DNA of 38,903 nucleotides from Nostoc sp. MG11 (lineage in GTDB: Bacteria > Cyanobacteriota > Cyanobacteriia > Cyanobacteriales > Nostocaceae), in assembly GCF_014904695.1 (NCBI RefSeq), contig NZ_JACXXN010000045.1, positions 1-38,903 on the forward strand. The letters run 5' to 3'. The position numbers and the translations under genes are program-made. Within the stretch, counting starts at the first letter, position 1. Each line of letters starts with the position of its first letter. Positions 25,801 through 33,316 of the stretch are shown piece by piece. The notes below the pieces were generated by a model that was given only the letters and a program-made list of their open reading frames with translations, made no database searches and was not told where the DNA came from.

Positions 25801-26464
25801 AGATTTGGAAGAATTGCAAAAAGAATTGCGATCGCTTTCCAAACGTTTGCAAGCAATGGAACCCGTAAATATGCTGGCTTTGGAAGAATACGAACGCACC
25901 CAAAACCGTCTCCAAGAACTTACGCAAAAATTGCAGACATTAGAAGGAGAAAGGACTGAGCTACTTTTGCGGATTGAAAACTTTACTACATTGCGACAAC
26001 TTGCTTTTAAAGAAGCGTTCGATGCTGTCAATGAAAACTTTCAATCAATTTTCGCCACCCTTTCCGATGGTGATGGCTACTTGCAACTCGAAGATCCCGA
26101 AGATCCGTTTAGCAGCGGCTTGAATTTAGTCGCCCACCCCAAAGGCAAACCTGTACAGCGCTTAGCTTCCATGTCTGGGGGAGAAAAATCACTCACAGCC
26201 TTGAGCTTTATCTTTGCCCTCCAACGCTACCGCCCATCGCCGTTTTACGCCTTTGACGAGGTTGATATGTTTCTGGATGGAGCAAACGTAGAACGATTAG
26301 CTAGAATGATTAAACAACAGGCACAACAGGCACAATTTATAGTTGTGAGTTTGCGTCGTCCGATGATAGAATCAGCCGAACGCACAATTGGCGTTACTCA
26401 AGCACGAGGAGCTTACACCCAAGTTTTGGGTATTAAGTTACAATCCTCCAATACATCTGCTTGA
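22826..26464 (+). CDS. smc: Chromosome segregation ATPase SMC
   Basis: SMC dimers with kleisin partners organise and segregate the chromosome. The N-terminal ATPase part has Walker A GPNGSGKSN (about 33-41). Long Gln/Glu-rich coiled coils (about 200-535 and 690-1000) flank the hinge (about 549-680, MPGLCGLVVQLGRVEPRYQ and SGAMTGGS). The C-terminal part has the signature MSGGEKSLTALS (near 1116) and Walker B FYAFDEVDMFLDGAN (near 1140). The length is 1212 aa, normal for the family. Three stretches of intergenic-type repeat are kept in frame, one in a loop of the head domain (about 92-130) and two in the coiled coils. The PRC-barrel gene follows after 58 bp and may be cotranscribed. Confidence 0.95.
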   Translation: MVHIKRVELTNFKSFGGTTSVPLLPGCTVISGPNGSGKSNILDALLFCLGLSSSKGMRADRLPDLVNNTQTSKGRASIEASVTVTFDLSGEDLSRRGAEAQSQEEAEEVDEDGENSQHPMPNAQSPTEWSVTRRLRVTHQGTYTSNYYINGVGCTLTELHEELSNLRVYPEGYNVVLQGDVTSIISMNAKERREIIDELAGVAAFDRKIHQAKATLDEVKEKEDSCRIIETELTVQRDRLSQDRAKAEKYQKLRTEFLQKQSWEAVLSWRSLQAQQEKLVTQLQSGDRNSAELTTQLTNLNSEIAQKTAELEQLNAHVKALGEDELLAVQATLATQEAERKQLQRQQTELETALQETAKRLAQQAQEIQQHQNSLEQAAQQQIVETLHVTSLQQQRDEAQQALQNSREAAAEIASASEAWVQQQTALNRQIETLLQTLEPQRTEQAQLRERNNQLQQLIQEQTQLIERDEPQLAEKQAECSRVETEFNASSEPIQNLAQNLAATEQELQIQQETQKRLLQEQREKQRQLDKIEAQAQAQQEVQGTQASKVILQSGMPGLCGLVVQLGRVEPRYQLALEIAAGGRLGHIVVEDDGIAAAGIELLKQKRAGRATFLPLNKIHAQKFTQDATLRFANGFVNYAVNLIDCDRRYKDVFSYIFGNTVVFANLEAARKNLGLYRIVTLDGELLETSGAMTGGSNTQRSSLRFGNAEAAESDEAIALRNRLVDIERILERCTEAIATLSAKTKRLAQEVTEARQARREQQLQLEQLQKDIKSLTAQLAGTRSQLAQNSEKFTVAQSRLEVLDRELPGQESQLQQLRQVLAELESSQTPSEWQQIQATIKEQEQQLQQREAALREAEQRLKNLENQQQRLQERIQEAEQRITQYHHEQETQQNQITSLSTSFSALSTQIAETRATLSLMEQNLGEEKRKRDATEQQVRSHLLRQQQLEWELEKLQETQEKRREELVALQSQLRDVAAELPNPLPEVPNQVDLEELQKELRSLSKRLQAMEPVNMLALEEYERTQNRLQELTQKLQTLEGERTELLLRIENFTTLRQLAFKEAFDAVNENFQSIFATLSDGDGYLQLEDPEDPFSSGLNLVAHPKGKPVQRLASMSGGEKSLTALSFIFALQRYRPSPFYAFDEVDMFLDGANVERLARMIKQQAQQAQFIVVSLRRPMIESAERTIGVTQARGAYTQVLGIKLQSSNTSA
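23103..23215 (+). repeat. Intergenic-type repeats in frame within the smc head domain
   Basis: CACGCAGAGGCGCGGAGGCG-type and CCCAATGCCCAATGCCCAGT-type words, both common between genes in Nostoc genomes, encode a Glu/Pro/Gln-rich loop just before the conserved EWSVTRRLRV. The loop position is variable in length among SMC proteins, so the insertion is probably tolerated. Confidence 0.6.
23974..24003 (+). repeat. TGTAGAGACGTTAC palindromic repeat in frame within smc coiled coil
   Basis: A 30-bp imperfect palindrome starts TGTAGAGACGTTAC and ends with its near-complement GTAACATCTCTACA; the arms match at 13 of 15 positions. It belongs to the GTAGAGACGTTGCATGCAAC-type repeats scattered in Nostoc spacers. 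Here it encodes VETLHVTSLQ within the Gln-rich coil. Confidence 0.6.
25519..25554 (+). repeat. CAGCACT repeat in frame within smc coiled coil
   Basis: CACTCAGCACTTCATTCTCA and CAGCACTCAGCACTC words, typical of spacers, encode a Ser/Thr-rich break (SLSTSFSALST) in the second coiled coil. Confidence 0.5.
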
Positions 26465-26522
26465 GTTTTTGTTAATAATAGTGTATAGATAAACCGGATT
26501 CGAGATCAGGACTCGGTATAGA

Positions 26523-27512
26523 ATGACCTCTGAACAGATAATTAGGCGTTCCGACATATTGAATACCCAGGTGATTACCCGCGACAACGGTAAGCGGCTA
26601 GGCATCGTCAGTCAAGTCTGGGTTGATATTGATCAAAGAGAGGTTGTGGCTCTTGGTTTGCGAGACAGCCTGATCTCTATTTCGGGCATACCGCGCTATA
26701 TGTACCTCAACAACATCAGCCAGATTGGCGATGTCATCCTGGTTGATAACGAGGACGTACTTGAAGATATTGAAATTGAAGTTTACGGCGACCTGATTAA
26801 CTGGGAAGTAATTACAGAAACAGGTGAAGTATTAGGCAAGGTGCGGGGCTTCAAGTTTAATGGCGAAACTGGCAAGATTTACTCCATAGTGATTGCTTCT
26901 TTTGGACTACCACAAATTCCCGACCAAGTGCTGAGTACTTACGAACTCTCAGTAGACGAAATCGTTAGCACTGGGCCCAAAAGGCTGATAGTGTTTGAGG
27001 GAGCCGAAGAACGGGTAAACCAGTTGACAGTCGGTTTTCTAGAGCGTCTAGGTATTGGCAAACCCCCGTGGGAGCGCGATGCAGAAGAAGAATACGGTTA
27101 TACTACCCCTCGCGCAGTTGCACCATCCAATCAACTACCCAGCGGAGTGCCATTGCAGCCACCCAGACCAAAAGTTCGCGCTCCCGAACCCGTAGCGCGG
27201 GAAGAAGAATGGACTGAAGACTATGTAGAAGAAGAAATACCGCAGCGTCAGGTAATGAAAGCGCGGCAATACGAATCTATCCAATACGAAGAAGACGAGG
27301 AAGAAGATAATTGGAGTGAGGCAACGGGTAGGGATAAGTATCAACAACCGCCAAGATATGAATCTCAACCCTACAGCAAGCCATACACCGAAGATTACGA
27401 CAATTATGATGATGTCGAGGGCGATGCTTGGGAAGATGGGCCAAAGCCAGTGAATATTCCCAAGAAAGTCAAAGAAAGACAGCCTGAATACGAAGAAGAA
27501 GGCGGATATTAA
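26523..27512 (+). CDS. PRC-barrel domain protein with long acidic tail
   Basis: Residues 1-170 hold two PRC-barrel units. The first has RRSDILNTQVITRDNGKRLG and VDIDQREVVALGLRD; the second has GDLINWEVITETGEVLGKVRG and GKIYSIVIASFGLP. From about 195 to 329 the protein is disordered, rich in Glu, Asp, Tyr, Pro and Arg (EEEWTEDYVEEEIP, YEEDEEEDN). PRC barrels bind RNA, proteins or photosynthetic reaction centres; cyanobacterial versions are mostly uncharacterised. It lies 58 bp after smc on the same strand, probably in one operon. An acidic tail beside a chromosome-organising ATPase is suggestive, but the role is unknown. A terminator interrupted by a small mobile element follows. Confidence 0.8.
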   Translation: MTSEQIIRRSDILNTQVITRDNGKRLGIVSQVWVDIDQREVVALGLRDSLISISGIPRYMYLNNISQIGDVILVDNEDVLEDIEIEVYGDLINWEVITETGEVLGKVRGFKFNGETGKIYSIVIASFGLPQIPDQVLSTYELSVDEIVSTGPKRLIVFEGAEERVNQLTVGFLERLGIGKPPWERDAEEEYGYTTPRAVAPSNQLPSGVPLQPPRPKVRAPEPVAREEEWTEDYVEEEIPQRQVMKARQYESIQYEEDEEEDNWSEATGRDKYQQPPRYESQPYSKPYTEDYDNYDDVEGDAWEDGPKPVNIPKKVKERQPEYEEEGGY

Positions 27513-27529
27513 GCTAATCCCACCCCCAA

Positions 27530-27735
27530 CCCTCTCCTCGCTTGCCTACGGTGTACACACAAGTCTTTTAGAGTTGCCCCACAGGCTTTTGATCCCCCAA
27601 CCCCCCTTCAAAAGGGGGGCAAAAACCTCTCAAAGTCCCCCTTTTTAAGGGGGATTTAGGAGGATCTACAACGATTTTGGTTTTGTATAGAGATGTGTGT
27701 ACACCGTAGCCTCGCTTGCGGGGAGGGGGCTTTTT
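27530..27735 (+). terminator. Terminator of the smc/PRC-barrel unit, split by a miniature element
   Basis: CCCTCTCC (27530-27537) can pair with GGGGAGGG (27720-27727), one G-U pair included, followed by GGCTTTTT. With the inserted 164-bp element and one target copy removed, the loop would be TCGCTTGC, a standard rho-independent terminator. The insertion lies in the loop. Confidence 0.6.
27546..27709. mobile_element. 164-bp miniature inverted-repeat element with 10-bp target duplication
   Basis: Its ends are perfect 16-bp inverted repeats, CTACGGTGTACACACA (27546-27561) and TGTGTGTACACCGTAG (27694-27709). The 10-bp direct repeat CCTCGCTTGC abuts both ends (27536-27545 and 27710-27719). The interior holds two C/G-rich hairpins (CCCCCC-x-GGGGGG at about 27600-27618 and CCCCCTTTTTAAGGGGG at about 27637-27653) and no credible gene. 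This is a non-autonomous element mobilised in trans. Confidence 0.8.
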
Positions 27736-27833
27736 ATGTAGGAGATATATTAAGTAGCCATACGTACTAAATATTAGTAATAAAAATTTAGTCATTAGGT
27801 CAGAAGCTTGACTAGCTTTTGATAATTTAGCTA

Positions 27834-28083
27834 GTGGTCTGTCCCATTAATTTTGATGGTCATACGTGTTTGTAGTAAGTTAGCGCGGTCTTCTCTACGA
27901 AATCCTACGTGTTGGCGGAGCCTCTCGTAGAGAAGGGGGTTTCCTATGAGCAACTAACTTTCCCCTTGGGTAAGGACTTTAGTCCTTGATTTTTTCAGCA
28001 CTTTCGTTGGCTGTTATTAGATCCCCGACTTCTTAAAGAAGTCGGGGATCTAATAACCTAGCACAATTAATGCGATAGACCAC
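27834..28083. mobile_element. 250-bp IS630-type miniature element with nested hairpins
   Basis: The inverted ends GCTAGTGGTCTGTCCCATTA (from 27830) and, on the other side, the complement of CGATAGACCACTAGC (to 28087) match at 23 of 26 positions. TA dinucleotides at 27832-27833 and 28084-28085 fit the TA target duplication of IS630/mariner-type elements. The interior has three inverted repeats (27891-27934, 27972-27987, 28013-28057) and no gene. Confidence 0.65.
28013..28057. repeat. 45-bp perfect palindrome inside the IS630-type element
   Basis: Two 22-bp arms (starting GTTATTAGATCCCCGACTTC) flank a single A. The core GATCCCCGACTT word also occurs alone at 10384, so it is a dispersed repeat that has become nested here. 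Confidence 0.75.
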
Positions 28084-28220
28084 TAGCATCTGAGCAACTT
28101 GCATACATTTTCTGTCCATACAGATTTATTTAATACCTATGCAGCAATTTTTGTACCGCTAAATTCCGAAGAAAAACTAGAACAATTTTCAAGTTTCCAG
28201 TCAGTAATTCCTGATAACAA

Positions 28221-28248
28221 ATGACTAATGACTAATGACTAATGACTA
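28221..28248 (+). repeat. ATGACTA heptamer x4 providing the start codon of the next gene
   Basis: Four tandem ATGACTA units place ATG codons at 28221, 28228, 28235 and 28242. The first three each open a four-codon frame (M-T-N-D-stop). The stop of the second overlaps the real start at 28242 as TAATG. Confidence 0.75.
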
Positions 28249-28496
28249 AAAAGCAAAAATTCCCTTACCTCGTTGGCTCTAAGTGGACAGCACAGCAAAA
28301 AGTTGATGGTTGGCGACACTTCCAAGTCGTTAACCGTAAAAATCAGAGTAAGTGGGTGTATGCCGAAATGGTTGCTGCTTGTGACCCTAAAGTCCGCTTT
28401 TGGATCAACGCAAAATTATTACAAGATAACTCTCAGTGGCAAGCTGGCTGGCAAACATTACAGGAAATAGAACAAATAGAAGGCGGCGTTTCCTGA
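28242..28496 (+). CDS. TIGR02450-type tryptophan-rich protein
   Basis: This 84-residue protein matches the TIGR02450 Trp-rich family: LVGSKWTAQQKVDGWRHFQV, KWVYAEMVAACDPKVRFWIN and QWQAGWQTL. Seven Trp are present. The family occurs in cyanobacteria and some proteobacteria; function is unknown. The start codon is the fourth ATG of a tandem heptamer repeat, with no independent SD visible, so translation may depend on re-initiation from the overlapping mini-frames. The gene sits between the mobile-element nest and the chlL leader. Confidence 0.82.
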   Translation: MTKKQKFPYLVGSKWTAQQKVDGWRHFQVVNRKNQSKWVYAEMVAACDPKVRFWINAKLLQDNSQWQAGWQTLQEIEQIEGGVS

Positions 28497-29068
28497 TTAC
28501 CTGAACTGGTGCAAACCAAAGATTGTAATAAATTTAGACAATATTTTGTAATTTAATCATTGTTTACAAATTAGCGATCGCTAGCTCACAATCAGCAATT
28601 AAATGATCTTGGCACCTCACTTAAACCTGCCAATTTACCTGCTATGGGAAATGGCAGCAGTATTTTCAGTATAGGCATACGTATAACTCTCTTCGTCTTG
28701 ACTTCCATGCCCTAATTTGCTGAAATTACCATGTATAACAATCAGTTAATTCGATGAAAACCATTCAAAAAAGCCAACTACAGATTTTTTGTATTTTGTA
28801 ACTTTATTTATAAAAGCAAACAATAAAAACTTTTGATTGTCTGTTTTTAAAGCTATGTATCTTTTTGACGATGTTATAAATCGAATAACACCTGATTAAG
28901 CTACAATTCAGCATATAAGACAGCTTTACATCTTAAGAGCTACTTTATTTTCCATCGGATTTGGACAATAATGACACTCACGAGACCTAACGCATCGCCA
29001 TCTGAGGCTAGGCGAAGGCAAATGTTTAAGTCACGAGTTTGACAAGAAACTATAAGAGGCAAACGACA
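28497..29068. other. Long gene-free leader upstream of chlL
   Basis: No gene was seen in 572 bp. It has one HIP1 site (GCGATCGC, 28574-28581) and a dispersed-repeat scrap (ACGCATCGCCATCTGAGGC, about 28989-29007). The chlL promoter and perhaps an extended 5' untranslated region lie here. A minus-strand scrap at about 28625-28745 is discussed under rejected items. Confidence 0.45.
29055..29059 (+). promoter_or_regulatory. Ribosome binding site that fixes the GTG start of chlL
   Basis: AGAGG lies nine bases before GTG 29069. Starting there gives [10 protein letters not shown], the standard ChlL N-terminus, and exactly 288 residues. Confidence 0.75.
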
Positions 29069-29935
29069 GTGAAACTAGCAGTTTACGGAAAAGGTGGTAT
29101 TGGTAAATCCACAACTAGCTGTAACATATCCGTCGCCCTAGCCAAACGCGGCAAGAAAGTATTGCAAATTGGCTGCGACCCAAAACACGACAGCACCTTC
29201 ACCCTTACTGGGTTTTTGATTCCTACAATTATCGACACCCTCCAGGAAAAAGACTACCACTACGAAGATGTCTGGCCAGAAGATGTGATTTACAAAGGCT
29301 ACGGTGGTGTTGATTGCGTCGAAGCTGGAGGCCCGCCTGCTGGTGCTGGATGCGGTGGCTACGTAGTCGGCGAAACCGTAAAATTACTTAAAGAACTCAA
29401 CGCCTTTGATGAGTACGACGTCATTCTGTTTGACGTTCTGGGCGACGTAGTTTGCGGGGGATTTGCAGCACCACTCAACTATGCAGATTACTGCTTGATT
29501 GTTACCGACAACGGCTTTGATGCTTTGTTTGCTGCCAATCGCATTGCGGCTTCAGTACGCGAGAAAGCCCGGACTCACCCACTGCGTCTAGCTGGGTTAA
29601 TTGGCAACCGCACCTCCAAGCGCGACTTAATTGAAAAATATATAGAAGCTGTGCCAATGCCAGTTCTAGAAGTTTTACCTTTGATTGAAGATATCCGCGT
29701 TTCTCGTGTAAAGGGTAAAACTTTGTTTGAGATGGCTGAGTCTGATCCTTCTCTGAACTACGTTTGCGACTACTATCTCAATATCGCCGACCAAATTTTA
29801 GCGCGTCCCGAAGGTGTTGTGCCTAACGATGCTCCAGACCGCGAATTGTTCTCTTTGTTGTCCGATTTTTATCTAAATCCGGGTAAACCCCAGGTTCCTA
29901 ATTCAGAAGAGGAACTAGACTTGATGATTGTATAA
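29069..29935 (+). CDS. chlL: Light-independent protochlorophyllide reductase, iron-sulfur ATP-binding subunit
   Basis: ChlL is the nitrogenase Fe-protein-like reductase of dark-operative protochlorophyllide oxidoreductase. As a dimer it uses ATP to pass electrons to the ChlN-ChlB complex, allowing chlorophyll synthesis without light. The P-loop [10 protein letters not shown] is at the N-terminus, and the bridging [4Fe-4S] ligands are C95 (AGCGGY) and C129 (VVCGGF). The frame can be extended to a TTG at 29039, but GTG 29069 gives the standard length of 288 aa and has a good SD. It is followed by a DUF5331-like gene and chlN in one probable operon ending at a strong terminator. The oxygen-sensitive cluster makes low-oxygen or dark regulation likely; no specific operator was identified. 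Confidence 0.96.
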   Translation: MKLAVYGKGGIGKSTTSCNISVALAKRGKKVLQIGCDPKHDSTFTLTGFLIPTIIDTLQEKDYHYEDVWPEDVIYKGYGGVDCVEAGGPPAGAGCGGYVVGETVKLLKELNAFDEYDVILFDVLGDVVCGGFAAPLNYADYCLIVTDNGFDALFAANRIAASVREKARTHPLRLAGLIGNRTSKRDLIEKYIEAVPMPVLEVLPLIEDIRVSRVKGKTLFEMAESDPSLNYVCDYYLNIADQILARPEGVVPNDAPDRELFSLLSDFYLNPGKPQVPNSEEELDLMIV

Positions 29936-29967
29936 ATCACCAAGCTCTCAGGATGGGGGACAATAAT

Positions 29968-30762
29968 ATGGCTTTCTTTCACAGCTTTACAGATTCAATA
30001 AAGCAAAAGTGGTTGCAATTTTTCCAGACAAATCGTGACTGGATTACCCTGCACATGGAAGTGGAATCAGTGTACACCCCTGATGGAGGGAAGCGACCAC
30101 CTTCTTACCTCATCCTGGGAGTTGTTAACGCCCTAGAACCCAAGCTAGCCCAGTTAATGCTGCCCTTTGCCAAACTCAATCCTGACGCTGATACCCTGAT
30201 TGAGGTGCTGGATTTGCATTTTGACCCAGATATCGCTCTTGGTCATCGTATCCTTCCCAAAGCAGAACCAGAGAAATACCAAGATTATTCAGCGATGATC
30301 ATGGATGACAGTCCTGAAGATGAAACCTTGGCACATCCTCATACAAATGGCTTTGAGTCGTTGGCGGTAGCTCAAGGGTTAATGGCGGTGGATTCTGCTC
30401 ATCAAATGCTGGGAGTAAGCAAGTCGAAGGAAGCCCAAAATGAGCTTGGCGATATTTCGTTATCCAACGGACACAATTTGGAAGACGAATCTCGCCAGAC
30501 AGCAAGTTTAGAAGCAGATGATTTTGGGGGTATTACCTTCGATACTGCAACTGCAACACAAGTAAAGCTGGATGACGACCAGACAATTGAGGATCTCAAT
30601 CCAATAGACGAGAATGCGTTTAGAGACGTGTTGTCAGATGTCTGGGGTGATGAGACAGCACTACTGCAAAAGAGTGAAGAGAATAACGATTTATTAGGGG
30701 AAGAACTGCCAGCTGGCGTTTTTGACGAATCAGAAATTGCCCGTCTCTTCCCCAACACTTAA
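29968..30762 (+). CDS. DUF5331-like protein between chlL and chlN
   Basis: The 264-residue protein begins MAFFHSFTDSIKQKWLQFFQ with a basic/aromatic N-terminal part (about 1-85) that includes WITLHMEVESVYTPDGGKRP and YLILGVVNALEPKLAQLMLP. This fits the cyanobacterial DUF5331 family as I remember it. The remainder (about 95-264) is acidic and probably disordered (DDSPEDETLAHP, LEADDFGGITFD). I chose ATG 29968, with SD GGGGA seven bases upstream; the ATG at 29953 has no room for an SD. It lies 32 bp after chlL and 119 bp before chlN, a placement I recall from other Nostocales, which suggests a link to the reductase. The function is unknown. Confidence 0.7.
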   Translation: MAFFHSFTDSIKQKWLQFFQTNRDWITLHMEVESVYTPDGGKRPPSYLILGVVNALEPKLAQLMLPFAKLNPDADTLIEVLDLHFDPDIALGHRILPKAEPEKYQDYSAMIMDDSPEDETLAHPHTNGFESLAVAQGLMAVDSAHQMLGVSKSKEAQNELGDISLSNGHNLEDESRQTASLEADDFGGITFDTATATQVKLDDDQTIEDLNPIDENAFRDVLSDVWGDETALLQKSEENNDLLGEELPAGVFDESEIARLFPNT

Positions 30763-30824
30763 TTACTGCCGTTCCTGTTGAATTTAGGGGAAAAATTTAG
30801 TTAGGAGTTAGTAAAAACTCATAA

Positions 30825-32285
<1,461 letters not shown>

Positions 32286-32330
32286 GGTTTGGGTTTCAAT
32301 CGAGCAACACCATAACACCATGTTAGTAGG

Positions 32331-32356
32331 GGCGAACTTTGGTTCGCCTTTTTTTT
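32331..32356 (+). terminator. Rho-independent terminator of chlL-chlN
   Basis: GGCGAAC (32331-32337), loop TTTG, GTTCGCC (32342-32348), then eight T residues. It is 45 bp after the chlN stop codon. This is the clearest terminator in the window. Confidence 0.92.
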
Positions 32357-32459
32357 ACGAACCGCAAAGGCGCAAAGGACGCTGAGTAAGAGGAAAAATT
32401 AGGATAATCAAAAATGCTAAAATTTGTATATTAGTCTTAGTTTTTTACTTCTTAACTTA

Positions 32460-32723
32460 ATGGAAATTACAAAATTGTCTCCTCAAGGACAAGTAATTAT
32501 TCCCCAATCTTTGCGGGAAGCTCATCAATGGGAAGTAGGTCAAGAATTTATTATTATTGATATGGGTGATGGAATTCTTTTAAAGCCTAAAAAACCTTTT
32601 CTAGAAACTACTTTAGAGGTTGTAGCAGGTTGCTTAAAATATCAAGGAAAACCCAAAACTCTTGAGGATATGGATAATGCAATTCGCCAAGGTGTAGAGG
32701 AATCGTGGCATGATTGCGGTTGA
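32460..32723 (+). CDS. AbrB/MazE-type antitoxin
   Basis: The 87-residue protein starts MEITKLSPQGQVIIPQSLRE, the SpoVT-AbrB swapped-hairpin DNA-binding fold. DMGDGILLKPKKP completes the barrel, and a helical tail would wrap the toxin. I chose ATG 32460: the in-frame extension to 32424 adds a hydrophobic stretch unlike the family. Its stop codon lies 14 nt inside the next gene, so the pair is translationally coupled. It should neutralise the PIN toxin and repress the operon. The module sits between chlN's terminator and a degraded copy of the chlN tail. Confidence 0.85.
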   Translation: MEITKLSPQGQVIIPQSLREAHQWEVGQEFIIIDMGDGILLKPKKPFLETTLEVVAGCLKYQGKPKTLEDMDNAIRQGVEESWHDCG

Positions 32724-33105
32724 TACAAATATAATTGTTAGATTTTTGACTCAAGATGATGAATTACAGTTCCAAAAGAGCAGAGAAATTTTCCAGACTC
32801 AAGATATTTTTATTGCAGATACGGTAATCCTTGAGACTGAGTGGGTGTTAAGGTTAGCATACAAATTTAAACCACATGAGATATGTACAGCTTTGAGAAA
32901 CCTATTTGGCTTACCCAATATTTACCTGACTAATCCTAGCTTAATAGCTCAATTAATCCAGTGGTATGAAAATGGCTTAGATTTTGCTGATGCTTTTCAT
33001 CTAGCTCAAAGTCAGCACTGTTCTGAGTTTTATACATTTGATGAAAAGTTTATCAAAAGAGCCAAGGGACTAACGCAGTACGAAGTTCAAAAGCCCTTGG
33101 CTTAG
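32710..33105 (+). CDS. PIN-domain (VapC-like) ribonuclease toxin
   Basis: This 131-residue PIN nuclease has its acidic residues in place: D5 (AVDTNIIVRFL), E42/E44 (LETEWVL), D91 and D94 (LDFADAFHLAQ) and D111 (TFDEKF). VapC-like toxins cleave tRNA or rRNA when released from their antitoxin. The start overlaps the antitoxin gene by 14 nt. No lesion is visible, in contrast to the other small modules in this window, so this pair is probably active. Confidence 0.87.
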   Translation: MIAVDTNIIVRFLTQDDELQFQKSREIFQTQDIFIADTVILETEWVLRLAYKFKPHEICTALRNLFGLPNIYLTNPSLIAQLIQWYENGLDFADAFHLAQSQHCSEFYTFDEKFIKRAKGLTQYEVQKPLA

Positions 33106-33146
33106 GTAGGAATAAATTACAATAATCGACCAATTTTAAAACTAGA

Positions 33147-33304
33147 AATGTTCAAGAGTTGGTAATTTTTCCACTACGTCGAAATAATAATTTGAAAGAT
33201 TAAGGATTCGGGTTTTAATCGAGCAACACCATAACACTATATTAAGGTCAAACTTTCGAGTTCGCCTCTTTTTTACGAACCGCAAAGGACGCAAAGGACG
33301 TGAA
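33147..33304 (+). pseudogene. Degraded copy of the chlN 3' end and its terminator
   Basis: In the chlN frame it reads [18 protein letters not shown]-stop, against [20 protein letters not shown] in chlN. It continues with the same post-gene sequence (AATCGAGCAACACCATAACA) and a damaged terminator ending in TTCGCC-TCTTTTTTACGAACC. About 35 bp, the last codons of chlN, are missing. It lies about 957 bp from the original, with the AbrB/PIN module between. Confidence 0.85.
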
Positions 33305-33316
33305 GCAATTTCAGTC

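Noticed and set aside
27568-27795. Minus-strand open frame of about 75 codons with KSPLKRGTLRGF-like peptides
   Set aside because: It lies across the miniature element and its C/G-rich hairpins. The peptide is the usual translation of those repeats, with no RBS or family match.
28625-28745. Minus-strand scrap reading NFSKLGHGSQDEESYTYAYT, reminiscent of an integrase end
   Set aside because: Only about 36 codons, no catalytic box, no start and no partner. The resemblance to LGH-x-Y is too short to support.
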